The notes below the pieces were generated by a model that was not told where the DNA came from, made no database searches, and saw only the letters and a list, made by a program, of their open reading frames with translations. Positions 11,052 to 22,784 of a stretch of 64,000 nucleotides of DNA are shown piece after piece; within the stretch, counting starts at the first letter, position 1, and every line of letters starts with the position of its first letter. Position numbers and translations under genes: made by a program. Origin of the DNA: Rotaria socialis (Eukaryota; Rotifera; Eurotatoria; Philodinida; Philodinidae); the NCBI GenBank assembly GCA_905331475.1, contig CAJNYU010000114.1, forward strand, positions 186,001 to 250,000, written 5' to 3'.

Positions 11052-13420
11052 TTATCTGTCGGTCCGTCTCAATCGACATAGTAACAATAGTAATAATGAA
11101 ATAAATAGACGATTTTTTAGTCGATGATGTGTCGAAGGTCGATGTGAAGATGAAGTAATATGAATCTCTCGTTCAATATAAATATCTTTTGTTGGTAATG
11201 TTGTTGATCGAAATATTTTTCGACTAGAACTTAATCGTAATGAAGAATTTTTCGAATGGCGCTGATATTTTTTCGTTGTTAATGTCGTAACAACAACTGA
11301 TTCTTCTATAAAAAAAAATTAGATAGAAAAAAGAAACAGTCTCTAATTAGTAATAAATATACGGCACTTACTTAGTACATATACAAAAGCTTCTTTTCTT
11401 CCATGAATATTTTCAGCAATGCAATTATATTTTCCGAAATCGTCATCATCATTGATCTATTCAAAAACAAAAAATTATACATATATAAATAGAATGATGA
11501 ATAAGAATTTTATCAACTTGGAGTTTTAATTGATTTATTGATAGTGTTTGATTTATTTGGGTATTAATCATTTTGCTATCGTCAACGATTTGCCCATTTT
11601 TTTCCCAATAAATACGAGCCAATGGACGACTTAATATTGAACAGTCAAGTGTGACATTTTGATACAGTTGACTTTGAATTAAATCATTATTTATCATAAC
11701 AATAGGTGGAACTAAATTTTTGCATATTTTTGTTTGCCTCTTTTCTTTTGATAATAATAAAAAAAAAGAAACTTACTTTCAACATTTATTGTAAATATAC
11801 GATTTGATGCTGGTAAAACACCATTATCAGCAATACATTCAACTGTATGCGGAAAATTAGTCGTCACTGCTGGTATAAACCATATATTGCTATTTTCAGG
11901 TGGCACTAAAAAGAATAGTATAGATCGATAGATTCATAATTCCACTTTGATTAAGCGTTGTTCAACGAGAATAATCATCAAGGCAAATATCACTCGAATC
12001 GTTATGCTTTCTTCTACGGCCATTGAGTACAACAAGAAGATATTGAACTCTCAATGTACTGTCAAGTGTGTAAACAAAGTTTTTGTCGCATTGGCATAGT
12101 CAAAACTGAAGTATGATGTGAATCAACAATAGATATTCGAACACTTTTAAACTATCTATTACTTGAATTGTTAACGGAATTGATTTTGTTTTTCAATGCT
12201 ATCCGGCACCAGCAATGATTAAGTTGAGACGAATCAATCAAGGACCAGTCCGTGAGAGACGAGGAGAAAAAAAACAAAGCAAATGTCAATATAAGTCTAT
12301 TGTTCTTTTGCGCAATACAATCACGATATATTTATGTTTTACTCTAAGCAGCTTAGAAAGTGCGTGCGAATTTGTGTAAAAAAAAGATGATTGAGTACAT
12401 ACACTCATTAATACGTCTACTTACATGAATCAATTCGATTCATATCAATATCACGAATGCGCCAACGTATGTGAGGTAATGGTGTTCCTTCAGCACGACA
12501 TAACAATGTTAATGATATGCCACTGCGTATGGATATTAATGGAGGGTTTGGACGAAAGTCAACAATACGTGGTGGTACTAAAAATGAAAAGTATCGTTCC
12601 ATTTATTCATAAAAGTCTGAAGAGTGACTTCGTGTTTAAACAAGAAAAACTTACCTTGGACAGTCAGAAAAATTCGTTTCGTTTTTCTTGGTTCTGTATT
12701 TATTTGGCATTGATATTCTCCTTGGTCATCTTCATTAACACGATCAATGATTAAATTATATGAACCAACATAATCAGATTCAAGACGATAATGATCTTTA
12801 TTCGAATAGACAGTACCATCAAATGCAATTAATGTTGGTTGTCCTTGCTGTTCATCCAATGTTTGATTCCCACCTTGATTTACTCGATCGATTTTTTGCC
12901 ATAGAACCTATACAATACACCGTACAATTCAATTATTGTCATGCAATTGTCAAAAAATTCTATGAATATACATTTATTGATTGACTATACGATAGAGTCC
13001 ACCCTATTAACTTAAGTATACAGTATAGAGTTCAAAGACAATTGACAAGTAATTATCGAACTAGTCGAAAGTTGGAATAGAATTGGTGTATATCTCGATT
13101 TCATATAAACATGTGTGTGTGTGTGTATCTACCCTTGTAATCGAACTCTAATGTCTTTTTCACACACATTCATCCATTCTATTCACATGAGAGACAGACA
13201 CACAATCATCATCTTCCGGTTCGTCACCGTCCGCCTATGGAAATTTTGAATTTGATTGTGTCTCTTCTCAATACAATATGTTGCATCTATAATATGTGCA
13301 CCAATGTAAATAATCATTACAAATCTCAAATTATCCATATCGACTAAAACATTCACTCTGTGCTCATATGTAAATAATTGCCTTTTTTTTTAATTTTCTT
13401 CTGCCGCTCGATCAGATCTC

Positions 13421-13452
<32 letters not shown>

Positions 13453-13968
13453 TTATGTATTCACAGGTCGTGTTTGTTTTCGAAACATGATTTTCTTCGT
13501 TTGACCACTTGAAATCAAAGCGACATGAAGACGACGAAGAAAATTTTAATCAAATAAAAGTTAAAACTCAAGAATATGATATTTTTTCTTAGTCAAGAAA
13601 GAAAAAACTATATATATATATCGTATTTTATTTATCTTTCGATTACCACATCAAAACCAGACATAGTATTAGATTGTTATCAGTAGAAGAAAATGGGTGG
13701 GAGTGATATCAATCTAATTAGTTCAACGTATATATCCGATGTAACTAAAGATCTGTTGAACCAACAGATCATATTCCATAGACATAAACAACAACAACAA
13801 TACGAGAAGGAAAACAAGATATGATTGACTTACTTTAAATGAACGAACTTCAGCAATATAACAAGTCAAGATACATTTTCCACTAACTGGTACTGTGTAA
13901 TTTTCAATGGTTATATCGAATGCCACCAGTGATCCAGCTAAATTAATAAATATATATAATAACAGCAT
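11052..13968 (-). CDS. Lachesin/neurotrimin-like (IgLON-type) three-Ig cell-surface protein
   Basis: Seven exons on the minus strand (13834-13968, 12655-12907, 12425-12577, 11777-11905, 11518-11711, 11372-11456, 11052-11305) join in consistent phase to 400 residues. The protein opens with a signal peptide (MLLLYIFINLAGSLVAF). A V-set domain follows, with VLWQKI and DDQGEYQCQINTEP, the latter very like lachesin's QINTDP signature. A second domain begins VPPRIVDF (LLCRAEG, IRWRI) and a third VPPIVMIN (LDCSI, IYWEKNG, FGKYNCIAEN). The order Ig(V)-VPP-Ig-VPP-Ig is that of lachesin, neurotrimin and other GPI-anchored neural adhesion proteins. The C-terminus has a Ser/Thr/Arg-rich stalk and a short hydrophobic run (LFISLLLLLLC) ending RRTDR, so a GPI signal is possible but weak. 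It converges on the TMEM272-like gene with 112 bp between stops. Confidence 0.85.
13421..13453. repeat. ACAT/AT microsatellite in intron 1 of the lachesin-like gene
   Basis: A run of CATA followed by about eleven AT units; a shorter GT run lies nearby at about 13111-13125. Confidence 0.8.
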
Positions 13969-16834
13969 AGCATTTGATCGATTTTGCTTGTATGATTTTT
14001 CTTCAGAGTGTCTTTCGGACAAGGTGTCAAGTAAAATGGACAATCGTTCTCCTCGTTGAACGCACACATACATTTTTTTCTCTCTCCTTCGATCGCTCTT
14101 TCTCTCTTATTCTTTCTCGATTTTTTTCTTCTTCTCTTTCTCTTGTTCTACTTGATTATTCCAAAACATTGAACGTTTGTATGCTTCTCAAATAATAAAA
14201 AGAAGGAAAAAAAAAGAAATGCGTTCGTGTTCCAGCGAACGTCTGCTGCTAATTATCGTTGTTATTCCATGTTCACTGATCCTATTGAAAGGAGCCCCGA
14301 GCAGAATCATGTACATAGGAAAAAAAAGATGAATTGACCGACTAGTACGGATGCTTGTCGGTTAATTGAAAGACGAATGATGTTCGAACAAAATATAGAT
14401 CGGGTGTGGTAGTTTTGAACATATTAAGCATGAATGACCAAGGTCGTCACATATTAGAGACGCTTGACTAGTAATGATTATTCTCTTTTCTAAAAATCAA
14501 AGGCAACTAGTGAACTTCACCGACACTAGAAAAAGTTAAGATGGGAATCAACTTGGCATGGGGGGATTTTCCAGACGAATTCTTTTTCTTTAAATCTGAT
14601 CTGATGTAACATCAATCGATAGGTTAAGAAATGAAGCAGTTGCTGTTTTATTAACAACAACAACGTGTAGCAATTGTGAATTATTATATAATTGCTGTTC
14701 AATTGAATCGTTCATTTCTTTAACGATGAAATGGCAAATTATTATCTATTTGACAGTTGTCGTGAACAAAAGCATTATTTCATAGTCAAGGGAATTCTAT
14801 AACTAATCCCCTTCTCTCTCTCTCTCTCTCTCTCTATTGATAGTAATAGATAAATACGGTACGTTGAACAGAATATTCTGTAGACATGAAATTTTCTCTA
14901 TCATTTACCTATTAAGACATAATACTAGGACTAAGCAATATTTTTTAACTCTATTCTATTCTCAAGTTATTTCGAAGATGCCTTGAAGGCAATCATGGAT
15001 TATAGAATCTACTTATAAAGTAGTTATTTAGAGAAAGAACGCTGTATTACTGAGTTAATCTTTTATCTTCCTGCCGGCAAGTCTATTGGACATGAACAAT
15101 TAATTGTTCCTGCTTCTTCATGTTTATATATTTTAATCATGACTCCTATTGAAAGAATTTGTTGAAATAAAAAAACTATGCAACAAAAATATTTTCAGTG
15201 AATGCTAATTTCTATACATTCATGATTCGATTGAATAGCTACGATATAAGTTGTTGCATAATATATTACTGTGAAGAAGAAAACAAAACTTGATATTATA
15301 ATTATCTTTTTGTCTTAATTAGCATCGGACTGACGGGGCGGTGCTCTTGCATATTTTGTGGTGATCGCTCTATGTATGCTTCTATTTACATATATATGTT
15401 CGTCTTTCTAAAGTTAAAAATTGAACTTCCGGACAAGAACATCTGGATGATCGAACAGTGATATATGAATAATAAAGATTTATTGAAGTTAAAATCATTC
15501 CTACGGATTTAACTTAGGGTCAAGTAACAAACTACATTCCGACTCAAAAGAAAACTATTTCTAAAAACTTTCTCAGCGTGCAAATTTGTCATGTGTCATA
15601 CTCTATTAACATTGATAGATCACTTAAGGACGTCCGTATGTTGAAATAAATACATTCTTATGCAGCATGTTTCTATTGGTAAATGGGAAATGCAAATTCT
15701 GATCGAAAAGTTGAACAAGATAATGCTCTCTCTCTCTCTACATTCTGTCTTCGTTATTGTCAACTGTGTGTAATCGTATACTGTTCTTATGGTTGATCAG
15801 AAAATCGTCTTAGACGGTTCATTTTTAATATAGACATTCAATATTCTTTTGTCCTATGTGACTTTTGAGGCCGAGTTCATTATTTCTTTGTTATGAAAAT
15901 GAAAACACAAAAAGAAAAGATGATAGAATTTTTTTTCGCTTATTCGTTCAAGTCAAATTCAATATCAATGAGTCGATCGTTAACTCTTTCTTGTTGGTTG
16001 TCAAAAAAATAAATGAAATAGATGATGATATGTCCATTGCATTAACGGTGAAAACTAAGATCAAATACGTAGCTATACAGTATATAGACTCGATGAAAGA
16101 AACGAACGAACGAACGAACATATTAAGATCGGAATAGATGATAGATGTACATTTAGGAGAAAAACATTACTGAAAACAAAACGATTTTATAATTTTCTCT
16201 TTTCGTTGAACTGTGCTTTTCTTTCTTCGCACTATTATCACACTAGTTCCCTTCATTTCATACTAATTATTGTTTCTTTCGGGGTGATGTAAACATGAGC
16301 GATAAATAACGGTAGGTAATTTGATACCGATAGTTTCTACGTTAGTGTGTGAAAATTTTTAATGAGTGTTTTACCGAGAAGCGATGTGCTATATTCAACA
16401 GGCTTTCGTTTGCAATATACGTCATCCTTATTATATTTTCCATTTCAAATATACCCAACGGCATCTTTAAATCAAATATGCAGGTGACAACGTATTGCAT
16501 GTCGTATGACTCTAGTAACTGTACATATTTTTAAAAGCACTGTCTTCTATTTTGTTCTTGACAAAAGAAATTACAACAGCAGGGAATGCGCCCCATGTTT
16601 CTCATTAAGTGATGCTCTACTGTTTATATTACGCTATGGGTTCTTATCAAAGGTGAAGATATTTCCTAAAAAAAAGTAAAATAACTGAGATTTTCCTTGA
16701 AGAGCTATTTATTCTCTATAAGATAGATTAACTGCAATCATTGTCTCCCTAGTGGCTTATCGATTGGGTGACAAATGAAAGAAAGTCGACAAAATGTTCA
16801 ATCATATTTAAGCTCGCGATTGAAAATTCATTAC
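13969..16834. other. Gene-poor interval upstream of the lachesin-like gene
   Basis: AT-rich spacer with C/T-rich stretches near 14080-14150 and a (TC)n microsatellite at 14813-14835. I saw no domain-bearing reading frame. It would be the first intron if the signal-peptide exon at 16852-16954 belongs to the lachesin-like gene. Confidence 0.4.
14813..14835. repeat. (TC)n microsatellite
   Basis: About eleven uninterrupted TC dinucleotides. Confidence 0.9.
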
Positions 16835-16954
16835 TTATGGTTTATACTTACAAAGATCTTCATCACCATCATCATCAATCGTGCGCTGTATTTCAGATCG
16901 ACTTGAACTGACGCAAATCGTACCGATGAATAATAGTAATGTTAAACAGTACAT
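16835..16954 (-). CDS. Small secreted-peptide frame or orphan signal-peptide exon
   Basis: A minus-strand ATG at 16954 opens a 39-residue frame. It starts with a clear signal peptide (MYCLTLLLFIGTICVSS) and continues into an acidic stretch (DDDGDEDL). A consensus donor (GTAAGTA) at 16851 would end a first exon 16852-16954 in phase 1. Two readings are possible: a tiny secreted peptide ending CKYKP, or the first exon of a spliced gene. Its phase matches the phase-1 acceptor of exon 3 of the lachesin-like gene downstream, which would give an isoform lacking the V-set domain; this is speculative. Confidence 0.35.
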   Translation of the reverse strand: MYCLTLLLFIGTICVSSSRSEIQRTIDDDGDEDLCKYKP

Positions 16955-18060
16955 ATTCTACTAGATAAATGACAGTGAGTAGAAATCACAAATGCGAGAT
17001 ATAGAAAGAACGATCTAAAATAAATGACGAACGGAGATGAGCTATTCAATTACAGATTACAAGAATATATGTAGCTAGCCGATAGAATTTGTTAATGGTC
17101 ATTCTAAGCTTAAGAAGGCAGTACTTGATAGATAATAAAATTACTCTTATATGAGTATACTTGTGGTTTTCAACTCATATCGTGTATGCATATGAACTAG
17201 TCAATAGAAAAGAACATCAATCGAATGTTAATCGTCGAATATTTCCTTCTTGATTCTTTCTAATTAGACCGTATGGTTTCCATATTAGACAAGAATATAA
17301 AAATTTACTAAATGTCAGATGATTATTGAATGGTGCTATTTATTAGTCTCGTAAAAGACATGATTAATTGTTCTCATTGTTATTTTACACTTGAACGTAC
17401 TGTGTACATAAAACAATGATTAGGTCGAGTGATAGTAAAGATTATATATACGTAAGAAAAAAAAGCGAATCTTAACATCTGTTTATCAACATAAAAGATA
17501 AGGTAATATCTGCTTGTATTCATGTCCTTGAACAAACAGCTCATAAACAAGATCAATAAAAAAATAAATCGATTGTTGAAATTATTATTTCACTTTTCTA
17601 CTTTCTTTTCATTTTTGATCTAGGTTTTCTTATCATGATATCATACCTAAAATGAAATGAATATTTGATAAAAATATTTTTGAGTTAAAAACAAACAAGA
17701 ATTATTTCCTCCAAAGTTTATCTTTTTGATATTTAATAAAAAAACAAGATCACAAAAGAAAAATCAATCTTTTGATATCGACAGTAATGGATAATTAAAG
17801 TTATTTAAGCTTTTATGTTGTGGAATTCGTTTGTTTGAAAAGGCCTTTAAATAATTGATGAGCATGAAAATGAACTGTATTTTCCTTTCCGGTAGTTTTG
17901 ATTTTATCTTTATAAGAAGATGATCGAGCGAAAAGAATTTCAAAGAAATCCATTATGCAATAAATTATCTATCGAATAAGTTGGATAGGATATCCAGTCT
18001 GTAACGAAAATAGAAGGCAGCGTTCTGCGGATGATACGATAAGAGAGATTAATCGTATGC
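16955..18060. other. Intergenic, nothing recognised
   Basis: AT-rich with stops in all frames and no clear repeats or exons seen, up to the edge of the inverted-repeat element at 18061. Confidence 0.45.
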
Positions 18061-20208
18061 ACGATTTACTTGACGCTGATTGGTTTTCGATTTTAATTGG
18101 TTTTTTCAGCGGAAATATTTTATTTTCGTTGCAGACGATTCACTTGACGTTGATGGGAAAAAAATTGATTCCAATTAGTCTATTTTTCTATGAGGATTTA
18201 CTTTCCGTTGACTACTTAGACTTAAAGAAATGAGCAGATACATTGTCAATGTGCTGTACGAACAAATTCTAAAAATATTTTTAATCAGAATGAATATTTA
18301 TCAATAAGCGAGCGATTAACTGAATTTTCAGTTATAAACTAGCAGTGCTCTGTGATTTAGTGCCTAAAATGGTTGTCAACATAATACTCTTTTTAAGAAG
18401 TGTAAATAAAAGTACCGATAATGAACTCTGTTGCGTATTGTTTAAAAAATGTTTGGAAAATTCGTCGAATCAACACATGGAAAAAACATGCATGCTTCCT
18501 AGGTTATTGTTATTTTGCGAAACGCAAAAAAATTAAAATGGTTCCGAGTATTGCATATGACTAAAATGTAATGCAACAGCAACAAGTTATGTAGATTTGT
18601 CAGTCGTAGTATCTGATGAACCAGGGCTCCTAATGGGATGGGATGAGTTCCTAATCCCATGGGAAATGTGATTAATTTTTTAAAGAAAAATTATTATTCA
18701 TTTATGTCACACTTGACAATAGATGAAAAGTGTGAATATTATCATTCTTTTTCTGTACTGGTCATTAACCCAACTCCGAGCTCTATTCGAACAATTGAAT
18801 AAAAAATACGATAAAACATAGAAAACAGAAATAAACATAAATGTTCTTTTTGTTTGAATGTTTTAATAAAATATCATCATCTTTTGTTTTATAAATTGTT
18901 CAATATCACCTTCTATAATTATTTCTTCCTCATTATCGTCCTTAGTTTCGGATAAACAGGAATATTCAGTTGAGAAAGTCAAATTTCGTTTACAACATCA
19001 CAAGCAGAATTAAAAGGTATTGATAATGATATTCCAAGCAGGAATGCACCAATTTCTAGTACATGGTACGATAGATACAGATTTTGCCTAATGTAGGAGG
19101 CAGGCGTCCTCTGATTCCGTTCCAGATATCAGCCAAGATCATCTTTTTCGATCTATGAAAAACTATGATCCAAATTTATTAAAGATGAAAAAGCGTTTTT
19201 GGATTTGACTCCCAATTCCAATTTTCAAGTCGTTTTCCGTCAAATTCTGCCAAATCCAGCCTAGTTTCAAACTTTCAATTTGCATTACACAAATTCTAAG
19301 AATAGATTTGAAAAAGAGTTCAAAACTGAACAGAAAAATATGAAGAAAGAGATGTTCAATCGATAATTCTCACTACCGGGCACGCCATTTTTAAGTAGGG
19401 AAAAGATCCAATCCCGTCAATTTCTTGAATTTTTTATCCAATGTTTACATGTTCTCAGCATTGGGACTTATGGATTAAGCCTTTTTACTTATTTTTTTTC
19501 TGTTCAGTTCTGAACGTTCTTTTCAAATCTATTCTTAGACTTTGTGTAATGCAAACTGCAAGTCTGAAACTGAATTGGATTTGACCGAAAACGACTTGAA
19601 AGTTCAAATTCTGAGTCAAATCCGAAAACTTTTTTTAATCTTTCATAAATCTCAGCTATCGTTTTACATAGAGCAAAAAAATGGTCTTGGCTGATATATG
19701 GAATCAGAGGACCGCTCCACTCTACATCAGGTAAAAATGTCATCTTTCTTGCAATGTACTAGGAATTGGTGCATCCCTAATTCCAATATTCAAATCGGAA
19801 TGCTGGAAAACTTCGAATTTCCAGTTACAAAAAAAAAAGAAACCTTGATTTTCAGTAAGATTTTTCGTAATATAGCGAATCCCATAGGATGGGATGGGAC
19901 GATTTGCAATATCCCACGGGACGAAAATTTCGTCCCATCCCATCCCACTAGGAGCCCTGTGATGAACAATATGTGTTCCTTTTTTTTGTGCTTATCGTGT
20001 ATTTAGTGTCGTAATAATTGCTCATTTTTTTAAGTCTAAGTAGTCAACGGAAAGTAAATCCTCATAGAAAAATAGGCTAATTGGAATCCATTTTTATTTA
20101 ATCAACGTCAAGTAAATCATCTGCAACGAAAATAAAATATTTTTGCTAAAAAACCAATTAAAATCGAAAAACAATCAACGTCAAGTAAGTCCGTGTCAAG
20201 TAAATCGT
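18061..20208. mobile_element. Long-inverted-repeat (fold-back-like) DNA element, interrupted by a hAT insertion
   Basis: Left arm 18061-18236 and right arm 20020-20208 are imperfect inverted copies. Shared blocks include ATTTACTTGACG, TCGATTTTAATTGGTTTTTT, ATTTTCGTTGCAGA and GAGGATTTACTTTCCGTTG. The terminal motif TTTACTTGAC occurs twice near each end. No transposase is present. Removing the 1338-bp insertion and one copy of its 8-bp duplication leaves an element of about 0.8 kb. The superfamily is not assigned; no clear target duplication was seen at its outer ends. Confidence 0.75.
18622..19959. mobile_element. Non-autonomous hAT-type element with 8-bp target duplication
   Basis: The ends are inverted copies starting CAGGGCTCCTARTGGGATGG, of the CAGGG type typical of hAT elements. 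The flanking 8 bp are identical: TGATGAAC at 18614-18621 and 19960-19967. Inside, a second set of inverted arms (about 19025-19345 and 19500-19790, centre near 19425) makes most of the element a long imperfect hairpin. Open frames at 19504-20006 are by-products of the palindrome. No transposase is seen, so it would depend on enzymes from elsewhere. Confidence 0.9.
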
Positions 20209-22607
20209 ATAAACCAAATTAACATAGATATCATTGTTCGATTGATAATCTAATTAGATAAACGATAACATTATGTTAGATTTGATGAGATGACTGCAGT
20301 TACAGTTTGAAACGAGTTCAAATTCATCATTCAAAAAACAAATGTTAATTTCAACAAAAGAAATTACCATCTCAGATTTTGTTATGAAAACAAGTGAATG
20401 CAGATAAAAACTATCAGTGACAATAGAGAGACCACAATATGAGTATTCACCAAGTTATCAATGGTGAATGGACTTGTTGTGGCTAACAAGACAAATATTT
20501 TGTGCAACATAGATATATTCTTGCTTTATGTCATTTCATAAATAGTAATACAGAAAAAACTTCTAATTCAGCATAATTTTGAAGTGTTTGAACCAATTCT
20601 GTCGTGAAGATACTGTCAAATTTTAAACAAACAAGTATTAATTACTCTAAGAGTGCGTCATGTGAACGACTCTTTGAACAGAAAGTCTTCAAGGATTCAG
20701 CAATTTCTCAAATCGTAACAAAAGTTTTTCGAGATATTGATTGTGACGAAAACTTGTTCGTTTTCTTTGAAAAGAAGAAAATATTTTCTATAGATCAATC
20801 ATCAAGATGATTTCATTCGATTGAGATTTGTAACAAATCAATTCATCTCAATACAAAACTAATTTGATGAAAGAAAATTTTTCATCATGGGATTTAAATT
20901 CCTTATGTCACGAAATGTACTCAAATTAGAAACACGAAAGTCTATTGTCAGATAATGTAGTTCAACTGACAAGCATTTTTGCCTAGAACTTCTTCTTATC
21001 ACATGCTTTTGAACTTTTATTCATATCTTAGCTTTATATATTGTTATAATGTATAGTTAAACGTGACCAATAGAACGCTATTCATTTTTCTACGATGACC
21101 TTGATTTACATAGCGTGTCTGTGTTTTTCCATGTCATTCACATCATTTCTCCAATGAGATATTTCTTGCAATGAAATCGCAAGGAAAAAGAATTCGAAAT
21201 TTGTTCGATACAACCAAACAATATTGTCACATGGAAAACAAATTTTTATTGCACGACTATTTTCGTTTTAAATCAGAAGATAAATTTGAAAAGGTGCCCT
21301 TGAATTAACAGTAAAACAACAGAAGAACGCATGGTAAACAAACGAGAGACAGCTGAACAAGAACCAATAGAAAAGGACTAAAGAAGAAACGAACATGTCA
21401 AGTGACTATGTATGTATGTATGTATGTATATATCATAACTGTGATCGAATTGTCTATTTATTAACTATTGATATGATACTGTTTAGTAATCTAAATGAAA
21501 ATTTTTCTTCAATATGCCAGCAATAATAGACTTGACGATATAAATAGAACATATCTACTTATTTAGGTTTATTCTTCTTGAGATTACATTCCTTTTTAGA
21601 ATTGAATTCGTTTAATAGAAAAGATATAAAAATTTTTACGTCGTCTTGATTAGAAAAAAAAGTTTATTAAACCTAATAAATTATTATCCTTTGTTTTTCA
21701 GACAAAAGTTTCATTATTTTGTCAGTATGTGCTGTAGTGAATTATTTCATCGGAATATAATATAAGAAAATAGATTGTCTTTATCGAGCATTGAAAAAGA
21801 ATTCATTGTTTAGTAGAGCCATTTTGCCTATTGGTGTTTATACCTAACCTCTCTAAGTCATAGCAACAATGAGCTCGCTTGAATGAGCATGAATGGTTTC
21901 TAACGTTTTTTTTTTGAGCTTTCTAGAACCGATTACTATTTTTGAAGCGTTCGTTATGAGATCAGCTAGGTTGAAAAAAAAACACATCTTAGCTTAGATG
22001 CACGTTGAAAGTAGTTCAAATGCATTGATGAGCTGACAACTCTTCAGATAAACAGTTGACTAATGGTGCAAGAATTTCCCTTACAAGTTCAAAACCATCC
22101 GGTAAAGGAAAAAAAAGTTTTTATTACCTACTCAAAGTTTTTTGGGTGTGGGCAAAAAAAGAGAAAAAAACTCAGTTGAGATCTGATATTCACTTTGAAT
22201 AGGAAAAGAAAAGCAGATGAATTCTTTTTTGAGCAATCTTCAATGTGAACAGAATGACATGGTGTGATTGTCATCAATGAAAAGGGAAATATCGAAACTG
22301 GTAATTGCAGAAGGTGAAATCGTCGAATGGAAAATGTTGAAATGAAAAAGTATAAGTAATAAAAGTGTCGAAGAAAACTGCTAGAGGAAAAAGTAGAAAA
22401 ATTTTGAAAAGGAAAACGTAGAATGAAAAAGATGTTTGTAGATAACGAAATTTTTTTCTTTGAGCTGGTATTGATTGTTAGTGGGATAAGTTAAATCGTT
22501 GTCCTCCTCGTCTGTAGTCTATACTTGTTCATTGTTAGCGTATACAATATATATAAATCAGTCTGACAAAAACAACTAACAAATAATTTTCTCTTCAATC
22601 GTTGGCA
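20209..22607. other. Intergenic interval
   Basis: AT-rich; includes a TATG microsatellite at about 21406-21430. A frame at 20604-20810 has no recognisable domain. A TATA-like ATATATAAAT near 22548 lies about 60 bp before the FLYWCH frame. Confidence 0.4.
21406..21430. repeat. (TATG)n microsatellite
   Basis: About six TATG tetramers ending in a short TA run. Confidence 0.85.
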
Positions 22608-22784
22608 ATGGACAGCGAAGTATCATTCTTAACAACTAATCAAGGTAAACTATTACTAGTGTTTAACCAATATATGTTCAAATGCAATAAAACGTCCTCG
22701 TCAAAAAAATATTGGGCTTGTACTGAACATGGATGCAGCATATATGTGCACACCAATTTAGAAAATAATTTTTTTTTCCTTTAA
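22608..22784 (+). pseudogene. Truncated FLYWCH-type zinc-finger protein
   Basis: From the ATG at 22608 the frame encodes a single FLYWCH-like zinc finger. It contains a Phe-Leu near the start, TNQGKLLLV, a Tyr-x-Phe-x-Cys segment and KKYWACTEHGCSIYVHT. These correspond to the family's F/Y, RGK, W-x-C and C-x-A/Y-x-x-H/T landmarks. The usual His-x-His that completes the finger is missing, because the frame enters an oligo-T tract (NNFFFL) and stops at 22784. FLYWCH domains occur in transcription factors and in Mutator-like transposases; too little remains to choose. Probably a 3'-truncated gene or relic. Confidence 0.6.

Noticed and set aside
19504-20006. Open frames on both strands inside the hAT element
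   Set aside because: They mirror each other across the palindrome and have no recognisable domain.
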